From Zygnema cylindricum (Eukaryota; Streptophyta; Zygnematophyceae; Zygnematales; Zygnemataceae), in assembly GCA_037447655.1 (NCBI GenBank), contig JBBHKE010001592.1, positions 1 to 64,000 of the forward strand: a DNA stretch of 64,000 nt, given 5' to 3'. Position 1 is the stretch's first letter. Each line of letters begins with the position of its first letter. Below the pieces are notes generated by a model that searched no databases, had not been told where the DNA came from, and was given only the letters and a program-made list of their open reading frames with translations. This document shows positions 24,805-33,963 of the stretch, piece by piece. The position numbers were made by a program, and so were the translations under genes.

Positions 24805-27500
24805 GAGGGAGAGAGAGAGAGAGAGAGGGAGAGAGATACAACTTACTTTTCGGTCGAGTTCGTAACATTTCTCGATCCAAAGAAGAAACCGACATCGAAA
24901 GAGAACACCGACTCACGTTCCGATGTCGACCCACCGACCGACATCCTTCGTCTTCTAGCGCATCCACATATTTGTCTGTAGCGGAATTTTTGTCTTTACT
25001 GGAATCTGGATCTCTCACGGAATTTGGGTCTTTCGCAGAATTTGGATTGTCGTCGGAATTTTTGTCAGTAGTGGAATTTTTGTCTGTAGTGGAACTTTTG
25101 TTTGTAGTGGAACTTTTGTCTTTTTCTTTGACGCCCAAATATATCGTCTTTATCGAACTCAGAGAAGATCTTCTCTCTCGTAAATCGATGTCGAGAAAAT
25201 CTTCCTCTTTTGTCTGTTTCTGAGTGTCTTTTTTGTCCTTTCCGAACCTGGAAAAAGGCCAATGGGAGGATTTTTAGGGTTTTAGGGTTTGGGTGGGGGG
25301 AGGAGAAAATTAGGGTTTTTAAAAGGAAGGGGGGGGGGGGGGGGGGGGCGAGGGGGGGGGAGAAAGAAGATAAAACATAAAATTTACTAACCACCACATT
25401 GAGCCAGCTGTCAATGTAAGGCCAGGGTAGACGGTACCACCAATCACACGGCCCAGGGGATACCTGAAAAAACAAAATAAACAAAAAAACAAACATTTGA
25501 AACATTTGTTAAAAAATAGAAAGCTTTCCAGAATTGCTCTCTCACGCGAAAAAATGCGACCCTTTGAAACCAAAGTTGGTTTGGCAAATAGAAACTCACC
25601 AGGTTCTATCATCGAACCAGTTCCAAAACTCGTAAAACCCCGTTTTGGAGAGATACTGCAAAAAAGGGGAAACCAATAAAACGAGGAGATCCAGCAGAAG
25701 AAATTTACATGTGAGGGAGGCAATTTGATGATACAAAGTTGATTGGTGCTAGTTAACTACTTCAAACAATACAATGTCCATTAGATAATGGGTGACTAGT
25801 TCAAATAGAAGAGGTAATTAGAAAATATAAAGTTGATAACAAAATAGTTAACTACTTCAAATAGATAAATCAATTGGACAATACAAACTTAATTAAATAC
25901 TAAACCTCTGTAAAATGTTTTAAGCTTTTTTAGTATTAACTACACTGTATTACTGGCCACTTAGCTACATAGTGTTATTAACGCAAACTTATGATTTGGC
26001 GTAAAAAACATGCCCACTCGGATTAATGTTATCACGATTCACGAACTATTCCAAATCCAAAAAGCAATAAATTGCCTTTACGTGAAAATGAAGGCAAATC
26101 TCACTAATGAGCTGCCATTTTTGTCATTAGGGCTTTTCTCCGGATTCCTAGGGCTTTTTTTCCGTATTTCTAGGGCTTTTTCGGGTCCTTCCAGGATTTT
26201 TTAAGGTTTTTTCGGGGTTATAAAGGGTTCTTGGTGTTTTTCAAAACCTGTAAACTTTTGCGGAGCCTCCGACCATCTAAATGAGAATTGTAATTTACAA
26301 TTGACTTTGAAGTTGATTCCCCTTATTAATGGACATTTTATTCAGCGTATCTTTACTTTTTGCATTTTCACGTTGAGATTATCCCCTTTTTTTTTTCTTT
26401 AAGGTAGTCAAATGACATGCCTTGATTAGAAAGACAGCGTAGGAGACGGAGAGGGGGAGGAAGAAGGAGAGGGAGGGGGGGGGGGAGAAGGGGAGGGAGG
26501 GGGGGGGGGGGAAGGGAGTGTAGGAAAGAGAGAGAGGGAAAATTGCTGCAAATCAAGGCATGACACTGTGGAGCTTTGCCTTCAGTTATGTAAATCATAT
26601 TCTCCTACTGTTCAGCAAGTTCAACAGAAAGGTTTAAATAGATTTGTTTCTATTAAGTAATGAACAGCTGTGTTAGTTAAACCATGAGCGAGGGTTAACT
26701 ATACTTAGCTAACTGCAACCTTAAAGCAGAGGTTATTTTTTCCCAGGTTTAAGATGTTAGAAAAATAGGATATATTCAGCATATTTGGAGACACATATTT
26801 GGTCTGCTGGCAACCAATCCAGAATAGTAGGAGCATGGATCTTCATGAATTATGAGCTCACAAAAAAAAAAGAGAAAACTGATTACATGGAATCTAAAGG
26901 TAACAACAAGTCAAACTTCGTCAAACATTGCATTGCTATGAAGAACATACATACACCAGCAATGGATATGAATGCATTGAAAGTACACTACAAGTACATT
27001 AAAGTACAATGTAATTACACTACAAGTACAATGTAGTACAACAGAAGTACATAAAATATACACTACGAGTAAATGCTCATCACCTGAGTTACGCGGAAGT
27101 TGAAGTAGGGATCAAACTCATGAATTACACTCTCATATTTTATGACCTGCAAGAAATAGGAGAGAGAAAAAAGAGAAAAACCCTAATCAGAAACGAACCT
27201 AATTAAAAAAGAAACCAAATCGGAAAAAATCCTAATCTAAAACAAACTACGAATAATTTGAGCCAGGTGGAAAAGCATAACTTACATCTGAATCTATAAC
27301 ACCGCACTTAAATAAAAGTTTAACTTTGAGAAACATTCTTACAAAATGACACTTAACAAAACAATTCTAAGATTTGAAAATAAAATATAGTGAAATGAAC
27401 TCACAGAAAAAAGTCGAATGGAAAAAGCCATAATGCAGATCAATACAAGAGTAAATCCACAAAAAATAGATCCCCATGGACCTCCCACGGGCTTAGCCAT
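10425..27500 (-). CDS. STT3: Oligosaccharyltransferase catalytic subunit STT3 (20 exons)
   Basis: STT3 transfers the lipid-linked glycan to Asn-X-Ser/Thr of nascent proteins in the ER lumen. Exons in reading order: 27500-27405, 27146-27084, 25655-25600, 25463-25392, 24432-24276, 22009-21914, 21164-20991, 19561-19475, 18424-18321, 17504-17409, 16953-16833, 15896-15816, 15254-15102, 14653-14417, 14078-13932, 12939-12753, 12329-12232, 11641-11562, 11204-11111, 10583-10425. Every junction is GT/AG and every phase fits, giving about 785 aa, the usual family length. Family motifs in order: HEFDPYFN (about residue 41), GSYDNE (159), SVSEHQPP (346), the catalytic WWDYG (584-588), two N-glycosylation sequons just after it (603, 607), and WMVRIYKLK near the end. 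Many hydrophobic spans fit a polytopic membrane protein. A charged lysine/glutamate loop lies around residues 440-510. An alternative donor GTGAGA in the last exon could change the last 20 or so residues. Whether this is the STT3A or STT3B type was not decided. Confidence 0.95.
10610..10800. repeat. Tandem AATGAGAAACAAACATACAT-like units in the last STT3 intron
   Basis: About eight imperfect units of 20-30 bases close to the acceptor of STT3 exon 20. Low complexity, non-coding. Confidence 0.75.
11390..11520. repeat. Tandem TTCACATTCATCTTTTCC units in an STT3 intron
   Basis: Seven or so units of about 18 bases between STT3 exons 18 and 19. Three copies of AAAACACAACATTTTG also sit next to the exon 19 acceptor at 11205-11270. 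Confidence 0.75.
12753..12939 (-). CDS. STT3: STT3 exon 16 (catalytic WWDYG motif)
   Basis: The exon begins [15 protein letters not shown] is the hallmark of STT3 and binds the +2 Ser/Thr of the sequon. Then follow NRT, NNT and NNT tripeptides, the usual self-glycosylated region, and [15 protein letters not shown], after which the donor GTAAAT splits the glycine codon. The next exon supplies [20 protein letters not shown]. Confidence 0.97.
13255..13860. mobile_element. Possible LTR-retrotransposon fragment in an STT3 intron
   Basis: The block begins TGTTACGATTCATTGG, contains a TATTTAGG promoter-like site near 13614, and ends before TTGGTTGACAGTG, which could be a primer-binding site. An ATG at 13825 opening MELDIDPFN follows and is cut off after about 12 codons. 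A similar 30-base text (ATTTCTAACC-CAGTCAC-GATAAAAAC) occurs on both sides, at about 13217 and 13867. No protease, integrase or reverse transcriptase is present, so the class is uncertain. Confidence 0.3.
15270..15600. repeat. Degenerate tandem CAGTTAACAACAAA units next to the STT3 exon 13 acceptor
   Basis: Eight or more imperfect units of 35-45 bases, each with a variant of GTTAACAACAAA or GTTCACAACAAA. The unit nearest the exon includes the acceptor itself (sense TTGTTAACAG), so the array looks derived from the intron end. Confidence 0.7.
16400..16815. repeat. (GGGAGA)n microsatellite in an STT3 intron
   Basis: About 400 bases, nearly perfect GAGGGA hexamers over the first half and then degenerate. 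In the STT3 sense strand it is CTCCCT. It starts within 20 bases of the exon 11 donor. The long Ser/Pro/Leu frames through it are artefacts. Confidence 0.97.
16833..16953 (-). CDS. STT3: STT3 exon 11 (SVSEHQPP loop)
   Basis: The exon encodes [20 protein letters not shown] followed by a proline-ended membrane segment. The SVSEHQ motif belongs to the external loop that closes over the acceptor peptide and donor glycan in STT3. Its donor GTGAGT is followed within about 20 bases by a CT-rich hexanucleotide expansion (sense strand) of roughly 400 bp. Confidence 0.95.
17892..18085. repeat. (GA)n and GAGAGG microsatellite in an STT3 intron
   Basis: A pure GA run of about 70 bases is followed by interrupted GAGAGGG sequence, CT-rich in the STT3 sense strand. 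It is non-coding. Confidence 0.95.
19075..19474. repeat. STT3: Tandem array copying the STT3 exon 8 end and its 5' splice site
   Basis: About eleven units of roughly 31 bases with the core ACCAGAAAGCCTCCAAAATA. In the sense strand this is TATTTTGGAGGCTTTCTGGT, which copies the last bases of exon 8 (encoding HFGGFL) and the GT of its donor. The real junction is at 19475. The units nearest it are best conserved. Confidence 0.85.
19636..20135. mobile_element. Mariner-like MITE in an STT3 intron
   Basis: 500 bp with ends CACCGCGAATCGTAATTAGAG and the exact inverse TTACGATTCGCGGTG. A TA precedes it; the right TA has become CA. Small inverted runs of AATAAAGTACAGTTT flank it. It has no coding region. 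Confidence 0.85.
20523..20975. repeat. CCCCTT/CCCCTC polypyrimidine block (plus strand) in an STT3 intron
   Basis: About 450 bases, preceded by a G homopolymer at 20402-20422. It begins about 15 bases beyond the exon 7 donor at 20990. In the STT3 sense strand it is G-rich (GGGGAA/GGGGAG), so it is an exception to the CT-rich rule of the other STT3 introns and could form G-quadruplexes. Confidence 0.93.
22319..22756. mobile_element. Mariner-like MITE in an STT3 intron
   Basis: 438 bp, flanked by TA. The ends are CACCGTGAATCGCTGTTAGC and its near-perfect inverse CAATAGCAATTCACGGTG. It has inserted into a tandem array of AGATATACTACC units that continues on both sides (about 22190-22318 and 22757-22860). 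A more decayed relative lies at about 22865-23065. Confidence 0.88.
23685..24290. repeat. STT3: Tandem array copying the STT3 exon 5 end and its 5' splice site
   Basis: Units of roughly 60-100 bases each carry a copy of the exon 5 end (sense GCTATG followed by the donor). The real junction is ATG-GTAATA at 24276. Copies read GCTGTG-GTTAAG (24141-24150), ACGATG-GTAAAG (24213-24222), GCTATG-GTACGG (24010-24019), GCCATG-GTAAGT (about 23918-23928) and GTTATG-GTAAGT (about 23684-23695). The last two have better donor consensus than the real site. Confidence 0.8.
24480..24840. repeat. GA-rich microsatellites with a duplicated 75-base block
   Basis: GAGAGG and pure GA runs (about 24480-24665 and 24745-24835). 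A block containing CCGACATCGAACGAGAACACC occurs before the second GA run (about 24668-24745) and again after it (about 24842-24915). Confidence 0.9.
24917..25247 (-). other. Open reading block with splice signals inside an STT3 intron (possible cryptic or poison exon)
   Basis: Within the intron between STT3 exons 4 and 5 there is a 331-base block open in one sense frame, starting after a good acceptor (TTTTTCCAG) and ending at the donor GTGAGT. It encodes a hydrophilic [10 protein letters not shown] start and repeats rich in STTDKNS. The repeats come from an 18-base tandem unit at 24973-25125, so the frame stays open because 18 is a multiple of 3. Splicing it between the flanking exons accepts the incoming phase but shifts the frame of exon 5, so it would not give a normal STT3 protein. 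It could be a poison exon or simply a repeat by-product. Confidence 0.25.
24973..25125. repeat. 18-base tandem repeat GTAGTGGAATTTTTGTCT
   Basis: Eight or nine units of exactly 18 bases, most alike toward 25125 and decaying toward 24973. The period is a multiple of three, so an open frame (repeated STTDKN on the minus strand) is kept through it. Confidence 0.9.
27405..27500 (-). CDS. STT3: STT3 exon 1 (start and first membrane segment)
   Basis: ATG opens [13 protein letters not shown], followed by one hydrophobic segment and the conserved end AFSIRLFS, then the donor GTGAGT. The next exon begins [18 protein letters not shown], so the join reads RLFS-VIKYES as in other STT3 proteins. No longer in-frame upstream start is needed. 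Confidence 0.9.
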
Positions 27501-27809
27501 GGCTACCAAGATTGACTTAAAACTTCACCAAAAAAGTCAATACGACTTTAAAGTTTGCTCAGTCGCAGATTCAAAATGTCAAACATACCGTGAGTTCCTG
27601 GTAAATCTTCGTGGTTTTTCGTGCGAGATTCCCGCACGAAAAAGTGAAAAAAAAATCGAACAAGATTGAAAAAAAACGATACGGTACGGTCTAGTGAAAT
27701 TTTCGTGCAGTACAAAGAAGGGAAACACGTCTCGCAAACACGGATCCAGAGGTTTGGCCTCGCGCAATTCGGCAATTGCTTAAAGATAAGTACAGGGTAC
27801 AGTTCAGTA
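27501..27809. other. STT3 upstream region
   Basis: About 300 bases lie between the STT3 start codon and the first of two inverted mariner-like elements. The promoter and 5' leader must be here or interrupted by them. No clear TATA box was identified. A small palindrome GTTTTTCGTGCGAGATTCCCGCACGAAAAAG lies at about 27614-27644. Confidence 0.4.
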
Positions 27810-28026
27810 CACCGCCAATCGCTATTAGCGTTGTGTACGCTAATCCCGTCCCGCTTTTTTTTGTTTTTATTCTCAAATATAATTATCCACAATATTTAAA
27901 AAAAATCCTAATTCCTAATTAGAGTAATCGATTTCTTCCAAAATTTCCAAATTCCCAATTAGCGTACACCACGCTAAATAATAGTATACGCTAATCAAAC
28001 CTACACGCTAATAGCGATTGGCGGTG
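27810..28026. mobile_element. Mariner-like MITE, left half of a head-to-head pair
   Basis: 217 bp, TA-flanked, with ends CACCGCCAATCGCTATTAGC and GCTAATAGCGATTGGCGGTG. Its left arm (GTGTACGCTAATCCCGTCCC and following) matches the far right arm of the next element. Its right arm matches the left arm of the next. Confidence 0.9.
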
Positions 28027-28033
28027 TACTGTA

Positions 28034-28573
28034 CACCGCCAATCGTTATTTGCGTGTAAGTTTTTTTAGCGTATAGAAATAATTACCGTGGTGTACGCTA
28101 TTTAAGAATTTGAAAATTTTGGAAAAAATCATACATTCTAATTGTTTGGTTATGGTAATTTGGATCTTTGAAAAAAAAAATGTCGGTCGCAAACATGCTT
28201 ACACTAATATAAGTATCCTTACAAAATCTGACAAATCGTACACAAATCGTACATTCACACTGTCGAAACGCGGCTGTCGGACGAATATGTGCGAGCGGGA
28301 TTTTTTACGACCTGGTATTTTCTCTTTTTTAGAACGCACATTCTCATGCGTCCGCGGTTACTAAAACTAATTTATTGTACTTTTTAACTTTAAAAGGTAC
28401 ATTTAAGTACGGTCTGACACTGACCGTACACCATTCTATTTAAGAGACAACGTACTGAAAATAACCTCAAATAGAATAAAGAAAAAAATAAAATGAACTA
28501 CACTAATGGAGAATAAAAAAAAAAAAAAGCGGGACGGAATTAGCGTACACAACGCTAATAACGATTGGCGGTG
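28034..28573. mobile_element. Mariner-like MITE, right half of a head-to-head pair
   Basis: 540 bp, TA-flanked, with ends CACCGCCAATCGTTATTTGC and CGCTAATAACGATTGGCGGTG. It is separated from the previous element by only TACTGTA. The outer arms of the pair share GCGGGACGG and the inner arms share GTAAGTTTTTTTAGCGTA-like text. Confidence 0.88.
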
Positions 28574-28889
28574 TACTGTACTGAATCTTGCAACTTTTTG
28601 GCCCCCCGGGGTGCCGAACTGCCGAAGACGTCCGCGACCGCTCGTTTAGGGTTTATTTTTTCTCTTTTTGTTTTTTTTTTATTAAAAAAACAACCCAAAA
28701 CACAAAACCCTATTTCTCGTACCCGATCCCAAGAGGTGCCAAATGTCGGCGCGAGGTGCCGCGAGGTGCCGAAGGTCCGACACTTGTATGGGGGCTTGTT
28801 CGATACCCATACTGTACTGTAGTTAAAATACAATGTTGCGCATCGAGACTTCGAGAGCCTCTTGCCAATATTCAATATGTATGTTTTTA

Positions 28890-29640
28890 GGGTGGCGTTC
28901 CATCAGACGAAAAGTGAGGTTGTTTACAGAAATCCGGACCTATCCGTACTATGCCGTACCTCTTATTTTGTTTTTATAAGCGAACAACATTACAGAGAAT
29001 CTTGCCAATATTCTCCAAAAGTCTGGGAGGTAACAATGACCGTTGGATGTTTTTTCGCGAAGCATTCGCTTCGAAAGTTTCTGTAAATGGTGATGTACCT
29101 TGAGGAGGTACATCACCATTTACAGGAAAAATTGAGCCGCGACACGTTGGATAATGAATGTACGTGTCACGACGGCAAACCAACGGAAATCGAAAAATTT
29201 CGCACATGATATATGCATTCAAAAATTCAACGGAAATCACGAAAGTGATCTCGTAACGAGCTTTCGTCGCGCTATTTTTGTTACCATCCATTCGTCACAC
29301 TATTTGTGGAAGCGCTCATTCGTCACGCAAAAAAGCAGAAACCCTAAAAATAATGAGCAAATAATGAGCTGGCGTCTGACAAGCGTTTGCAAGGAGTACA
29401 AAATGTGTGTGGTACGATGCCCTGGTCCGCACGTACATGGTATGCAAATGACGATTTCGAGTTGAAGTTGGTCGGTGTAAAAAATATTTGACGATTTTCA
29501 ATATACGATATTATCTTACGTGGTACCACTCATTTCTGAGCACGTGGATTACAAACTCTGCGCGAGAGAACAGCGTTCAAAGTGTAGCATTCTGTAATGT
29601 TGTTCGTACGATTACAGAATTTCCTGATGGAACGCCACCC
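28890..29640. mobile_element. PIF/Harbinger-like non-autonomous element, copy 1
   Basis: 751 bp with perfect 17-base inverted ends GGGTGGCGTTCCATCAG, flanked by TTA on each side, the target site of this superfamily. Near its centre is a perfect 20-base hairpin (29081-29125). It has no transposase. It sits inside an older hAT-like element and is less decayed than copy 2 at 7863-8578. Confidence 0.9.
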
Positions 29641-29773
29641 TTAACCAACTGATGATCAATATATCGGTCCGGTCGATAACCACTGCGATACCTCAGTACG
29701 CTGGTTTGCCGAAAAAAAATCAGAAGATTTCTCGTACATAATTTCCGTATTGCAACGGTACGGACGCCCACCT

Positions 29774-30239
29774 CAGAGGTCGCAAACGGTCAACCGAAAC
29801 CGTAACCGACCGTTCACCAACCGACCGCGTCGAATCCGGAACGGACTCGGGTGCCAAATTTGGGGGGTCAGGCGGATTCGGGCGGGTGATTCACGAAAAA
29901 AAAAAAAATCGGTTACGGTCGGGTAAGCAAAAAACGAAAAAATTGAAGGTTTTATACCGTCAATACTATTAAACATTATTGTATTTTGTACTCTTTGTAT
30001 CATGGAAGGTATAAGGGAGATACACCACTATTTTTGTAATTATTCGGGTACGGGCAGGTACGGGTAGTCGCTATAAATGGAGTTTCGGTTAACTTTTATC
30101 GTAGTAAACGCGTTTCGGGTAACGGTTAACAATTTTGGAGCGTGACATAACCCATTGGGCGTCGAGTACTCAAATTTAAGAAAAAAAAAAAAAACGGTCG
30201 GGTTTCGGATATCAAAAAATTTGACTTTTGCGAACTCTG
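29774..30239. mobile_element. hAT-like MITE, second family
   Basis: 466 bp with ends CAGAGGTCGCAAACGG and, inverted, CAGAGTTCGCAAAAG. It is flanked by GCCCACCT and CCCCACCT, an 8-base target duplication with one mismatch, as expected for hAT. The interior has ACCGAACC and GGTCGG motifs in opposite orientation. It is nested in the hAT-like element 28831-30375. Confidence 0.88.
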
Positions 30240-30375
30240 CCCCACCTCCAACCAAACAAATCGCAATACTTTTTAAAGATCTCGGAGCGAAATATCGCGC
30301 CCTTTGACTGTTCACTATTAAAATTCTTCGAATATATAATTTACTGCGATAATAAATTTTCGATAGACAACACTA

Positions 30376-33300
30376 TTAAGCACACATTCCTATACTGTTA
30401 ATCAATATTTGAACACGTGAGAACAAGTTCGGGTGATTTCCCCCCCTGACTTTACAATAGGAATCAAATTGAGTGCGCATTTTCGTGTTGATGTAGTTAG
30501 ATACATACTTTTGTACTAATAAACAAGCATGTTTAGTAGAAACCGCATTATTTAAATACCTATAAACTACAACAACTAAATTGTACCAATAATAACGTAG
30601 AATATAAAATCATATTACTATTCTTATTTTATGTTAATGGCTATTGATTTAGTGGCGTTGATACAATGTTATTAACACAAATAACAAATCACCTCATAAC
30701 TTTCGCCCACGTGCTGTACTTGGTTAGAACCACATAGGCTTTTATTAAAATGTTAAAAACACTTAAGAATTTTCAAGGGTAAACTACGAATGTACAGTAT
30801 GTACGAGCGACAAAATTTAATATGTTTTGTGAGAGAGACCTAACATTTACATATACGTGATATATCATTTTACTAAATGTGTTGTAACTGCAAAAAGTGT
30901 GATTACAAAAATATCAAAATACAAAAGGGGTAAAAAAAAAATAATAACGTTTAAATTTTACAAATTTTACAAATCATTACCACCCCAAAAGAAAAGAAAC
31001 TACAATACACCATTAACCAGAACCCTCACAGACTAAAGTGCACATCTTCCAAGATCGTGGATGTGGACTAAATCATTTGGTGGAAGATATGATGGCCTCC
31101 TCTATCATACACAGTCGCAACCTACGCTCGATGAAGGGCAATTGAGACACGTTGGCAGCCAAAACTAACGCGGAGTTTGGGTGGGAGACTCTCACGTCCT
31201 CCAACTCATCGTAGAAAATCGTAAAAAAACTTATCCAAAGTGTAAAAAATCTCCGTCGCAAATGGGACGAACGAATAGGTCGAGTCTCGGTCAACGTAAT
31301 CTTGATCCTAATAAGTCGTGAGGTCTCAAGCCAGCACAACCATGTGCAATGTCGGACAAGAAAGTACATGGGTCTCAGTCTAATCCGTGAAGACCAAGTC
31401 ACCTAAAATCTCCTCACATTCGTTGAGGAAACCCAAGACAACTATAGGACTTTGAACACCAATAAACTACCAACGAGGGGGGAGTATATGATAAAAATCC
31501 ACATGGCATATATTATCCTCCCCCACGTGAGCAATGAAGTTAACAAGTCCCATTCTCAGTTAATTAGTTAGTTGTGAGTTCACCATTCCACTGTTACACT
31601 TTTCAGTTAAACTTCTTATTAAAAACAAGGTATGTTGAGGTAGGGTAAAATCTCCACCTGCACTTTTGCGTTGTATGGACAATCCCATGCCAAGACAATA
31701 ATTTGACATACTAACTCATGTGTATTTGTATTCGATTTATTTTGTAACTTAATTTGTTTGATGTATGACAACTATCTGCACATAGATATCATGGACTGTA
31801 AACTAGTTTTCACAAACCATTTTCAATTCGTGGTAGGACACTGCTATGTATTTTGGCATTGATCGTTTAATAAAATTCAAGCAGTGAAAGTTTTTCTTTT
31901 TTCAATCCACAACATTTTCACTACCACTATCGTCGAAAAAACTCGATGTTTTCCTCCCTCCAAAGCAACAACTCAACATATTTCCTAGTAGAAGTAGTTT
32001 GTTCCGTCGAAAGTCGACAATATTAGGGGTGGGCCCGAGGGCATAATCATTTTGATTCAATTGAGATACACTCGCGTACGAAGTCGCACTTGCACGAGCT
32101 TGAATACTTATGCAAAAAAGAGGGCCCAATACTGAGAAAGTTGAGGCATTAAACATATTAGCATAAGTAGACCTCGAGGAGATTTCTTTCAAAAAACAAG
32201 TTAATTTTACCAAATATGTAACTTTAGATGAAAAATATCCTGAAAACGATACAACAATATAATTTTAACTAGACAAAAACTACATCCAAGTCAAAGACAA
32301 TATAACACAAAGAGTAAACTCAAGTTGCACTTAATGCTCTCATTTCCTAAACTTTAAACATTTAATATCCTTTGAGGATTCCTACTTGATGTAAATAATG
32401 TTATTTGCCTAAAGAGCACAAAATAATCTAAAAAGGTATGTATAAGAAAGTTGGCCTCAAAATTTGTAAGTGTTATGACCAGACTGGTCTTGTTCTAATA
32501 TTTGCACCCCAATTTTATGGGAGACGAGTTTCACGTATATATTCGTTTGCGACTGCTTGTATCAATCTTCTAAGTCAAACTGTTCAAGTAGGTACTTTGG
32601 AATCCACACTAATTTTTGTAAATATTGAGCAATCTCATACAAAAATATTTGAATTCAAAGACTTCAAATTTTAAGACCTACTGCCGCTTATTTTCCAATA
32701 TGAGGCAAAGAGCGGAAGAGAGGTGGGGGGGGTAATACAGGGAGAAAGGAAGGTTGATTGAGTTAGATGGAGGAAGAGAAGGAGAAAGAAGAAGAGAAAA
32801 AAGGGGAGAGAGAAAAGAAGAGAAATAGAGAGAAAAGGGGAGAGAGAGGGATAGGGAAAGAGAGAGGTGGGGTAGAGAGGGTGAGGGAGAGAGAGAGTGG
32901 TTGACAACACGATTGGATCCAATCCACATTCACGACCTTCCAGGTTGTGGACCTATTTTTTTTTTGTTCGTTAATGTCGTGGGTAGTCATTTCTTGTAAG
33001 TTTTTTCCTTTTGTGGCTAGTGATCGTCGTTAGTTATAACTGGGTTTGGTGGCTACTTGTTTTAGTTTGCATTGTTTTTCATTTTTTCTTTGACCTAACC
33101 TAATTTCTTTAGACTTTTGTAGTACTTAAATGCATTTTTTTAGTTTTACCCCTTTTGTACCCGGATGGTCAAAATTTCAATAGCACGTTATGCTATAAAG
33201 ATCATTTAATTATTTTCCCGTTGCAGTTGCAGTTGTTGCTGATTGTAGCCGATTGTAGCTGGCAGTCGGTTTTTTGAAGCTAAACGTCGTAAAAAAACGG

Positions 33301-33480
33301 TGCCGTCACCTTGTGCCATATACGCATACAACGGAGCAGAAAGTGCTTGCGAAAAATACAGTATTTTTCTCTTGACAGCTGGATCCAATGACTTGCCAGT
33401 TGCCACCCGCCATTCTGTACTCTTTATCCGTTTATCCTGTCGGTGAGAGGCCATTCTCTCGAGAGATCGGATCAGCAGAT
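30376..33480. other. Intergenic region, gene-poor
   Basis: AT-rich sequence without a recognised protein. A purine tract GAGGGGGGAGTATATGATAA at 31476-31495 resembles the junction of a retrotransposon body with its 3' LTR, but no partner LTR was found. A GA microsatellite lies at about 32740-32900. Frames at 31073-31402 and 31902-32213 (minus) resemble nothing known to me. A minus-strand frame at 33206-33454 (82 codons, MASHRQDKRI start) is also unassigned. Confidence 0.45.
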
Positions 33481-33486
33481 AAGTTA

Positions 33487-33890
33487 CTGTACAGTACAGT
33501 ACTGTAGTATACTGCTGAAAGCCACGTGTAGTTCTTAGGTTGCAGTTAGTACAAGCGTATCAAGATTTGTACTTTTGTATAACGTTTTGTTACCGCCATC
33601 AACAGTACTTACGATGCCACGACGGGAAACAGCACGCGACATACACGTGAAACTTCTCCCTTACGTTAACCGTACATTCAAATCTGTGGAAAGTACAATG
33701 CCGGCTATGCAAAGCTTGTCCTTTTGTATGTAATACGAAAGTATACAGTTCAATACTGTACTAACTACAGTACAGTAGTGCAATGCTGGAGTACACCGTA
33801 TGGCATGATACGGTATTTACAGAACTGTGGTGAAGTGTACTTTTACTGTAATTTTATATACCACTGTACTGTACAGTACAGTACATTTAT
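33487..33890. repeat. Inverted ACTGTACAGTACAG repeats upstream of the aspartic protease
   Basis: ACTGTACAGTACAGTACTG at about 33485 and CTGTACTGTACAGTACAGTA at about 33865 are palindromic and match each other. Further CAGTAC motifs lie between them. The right copy ends about 75 bp before the start codon. It may be a foldback element or promoter-region repeat. Confidence 0.6.
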
Positions 33891-33963
33891 GTATATTCCG
33901 ACGTTCATACTTGCAAACTTATCTTTGGTTTGAATTTCTTTTCAACCACCCAGGGAGGCAGCC

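Larger units (their letters stand above)
28831..30375. mobile_element. hAT-like element interrupted by two nested insertions
   Basis: The left end CAATGTTGCGCATCGAGA...GAGAGCCTC and the right end CGATAGACAACACTA match the ends of the intact relative at 61790-62235. Internal blocks (CTGGTTTGCC-AAAAAAA-TCA, GTACGGAC-CCCACCTC, TCGGAGCGA-ATATCG) also match in order. The sequence is broken by a Harbinger-like element (28890-29640) and by a second hAT-like element (29774-30239). No clear target duplication remains. Confidence 0.7.

Noticed and set aside
27418-27669. Plus-strand frame of 83 codons
   Set aside because: It is antisense to STT3 exon 1.
31073-31402. 109-codon minus-strand frame, considered as a retrotransposon remnant
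   Set aside because: I could not match it to reverse transcriptase, integrase or gag motifs; its composition is neutral and stops surround it.
31476-31900. Possible 3' LTR after a polypurine tract
   Set aside because: No second LTR, no clear TG..CA ends and no target duplication were found.
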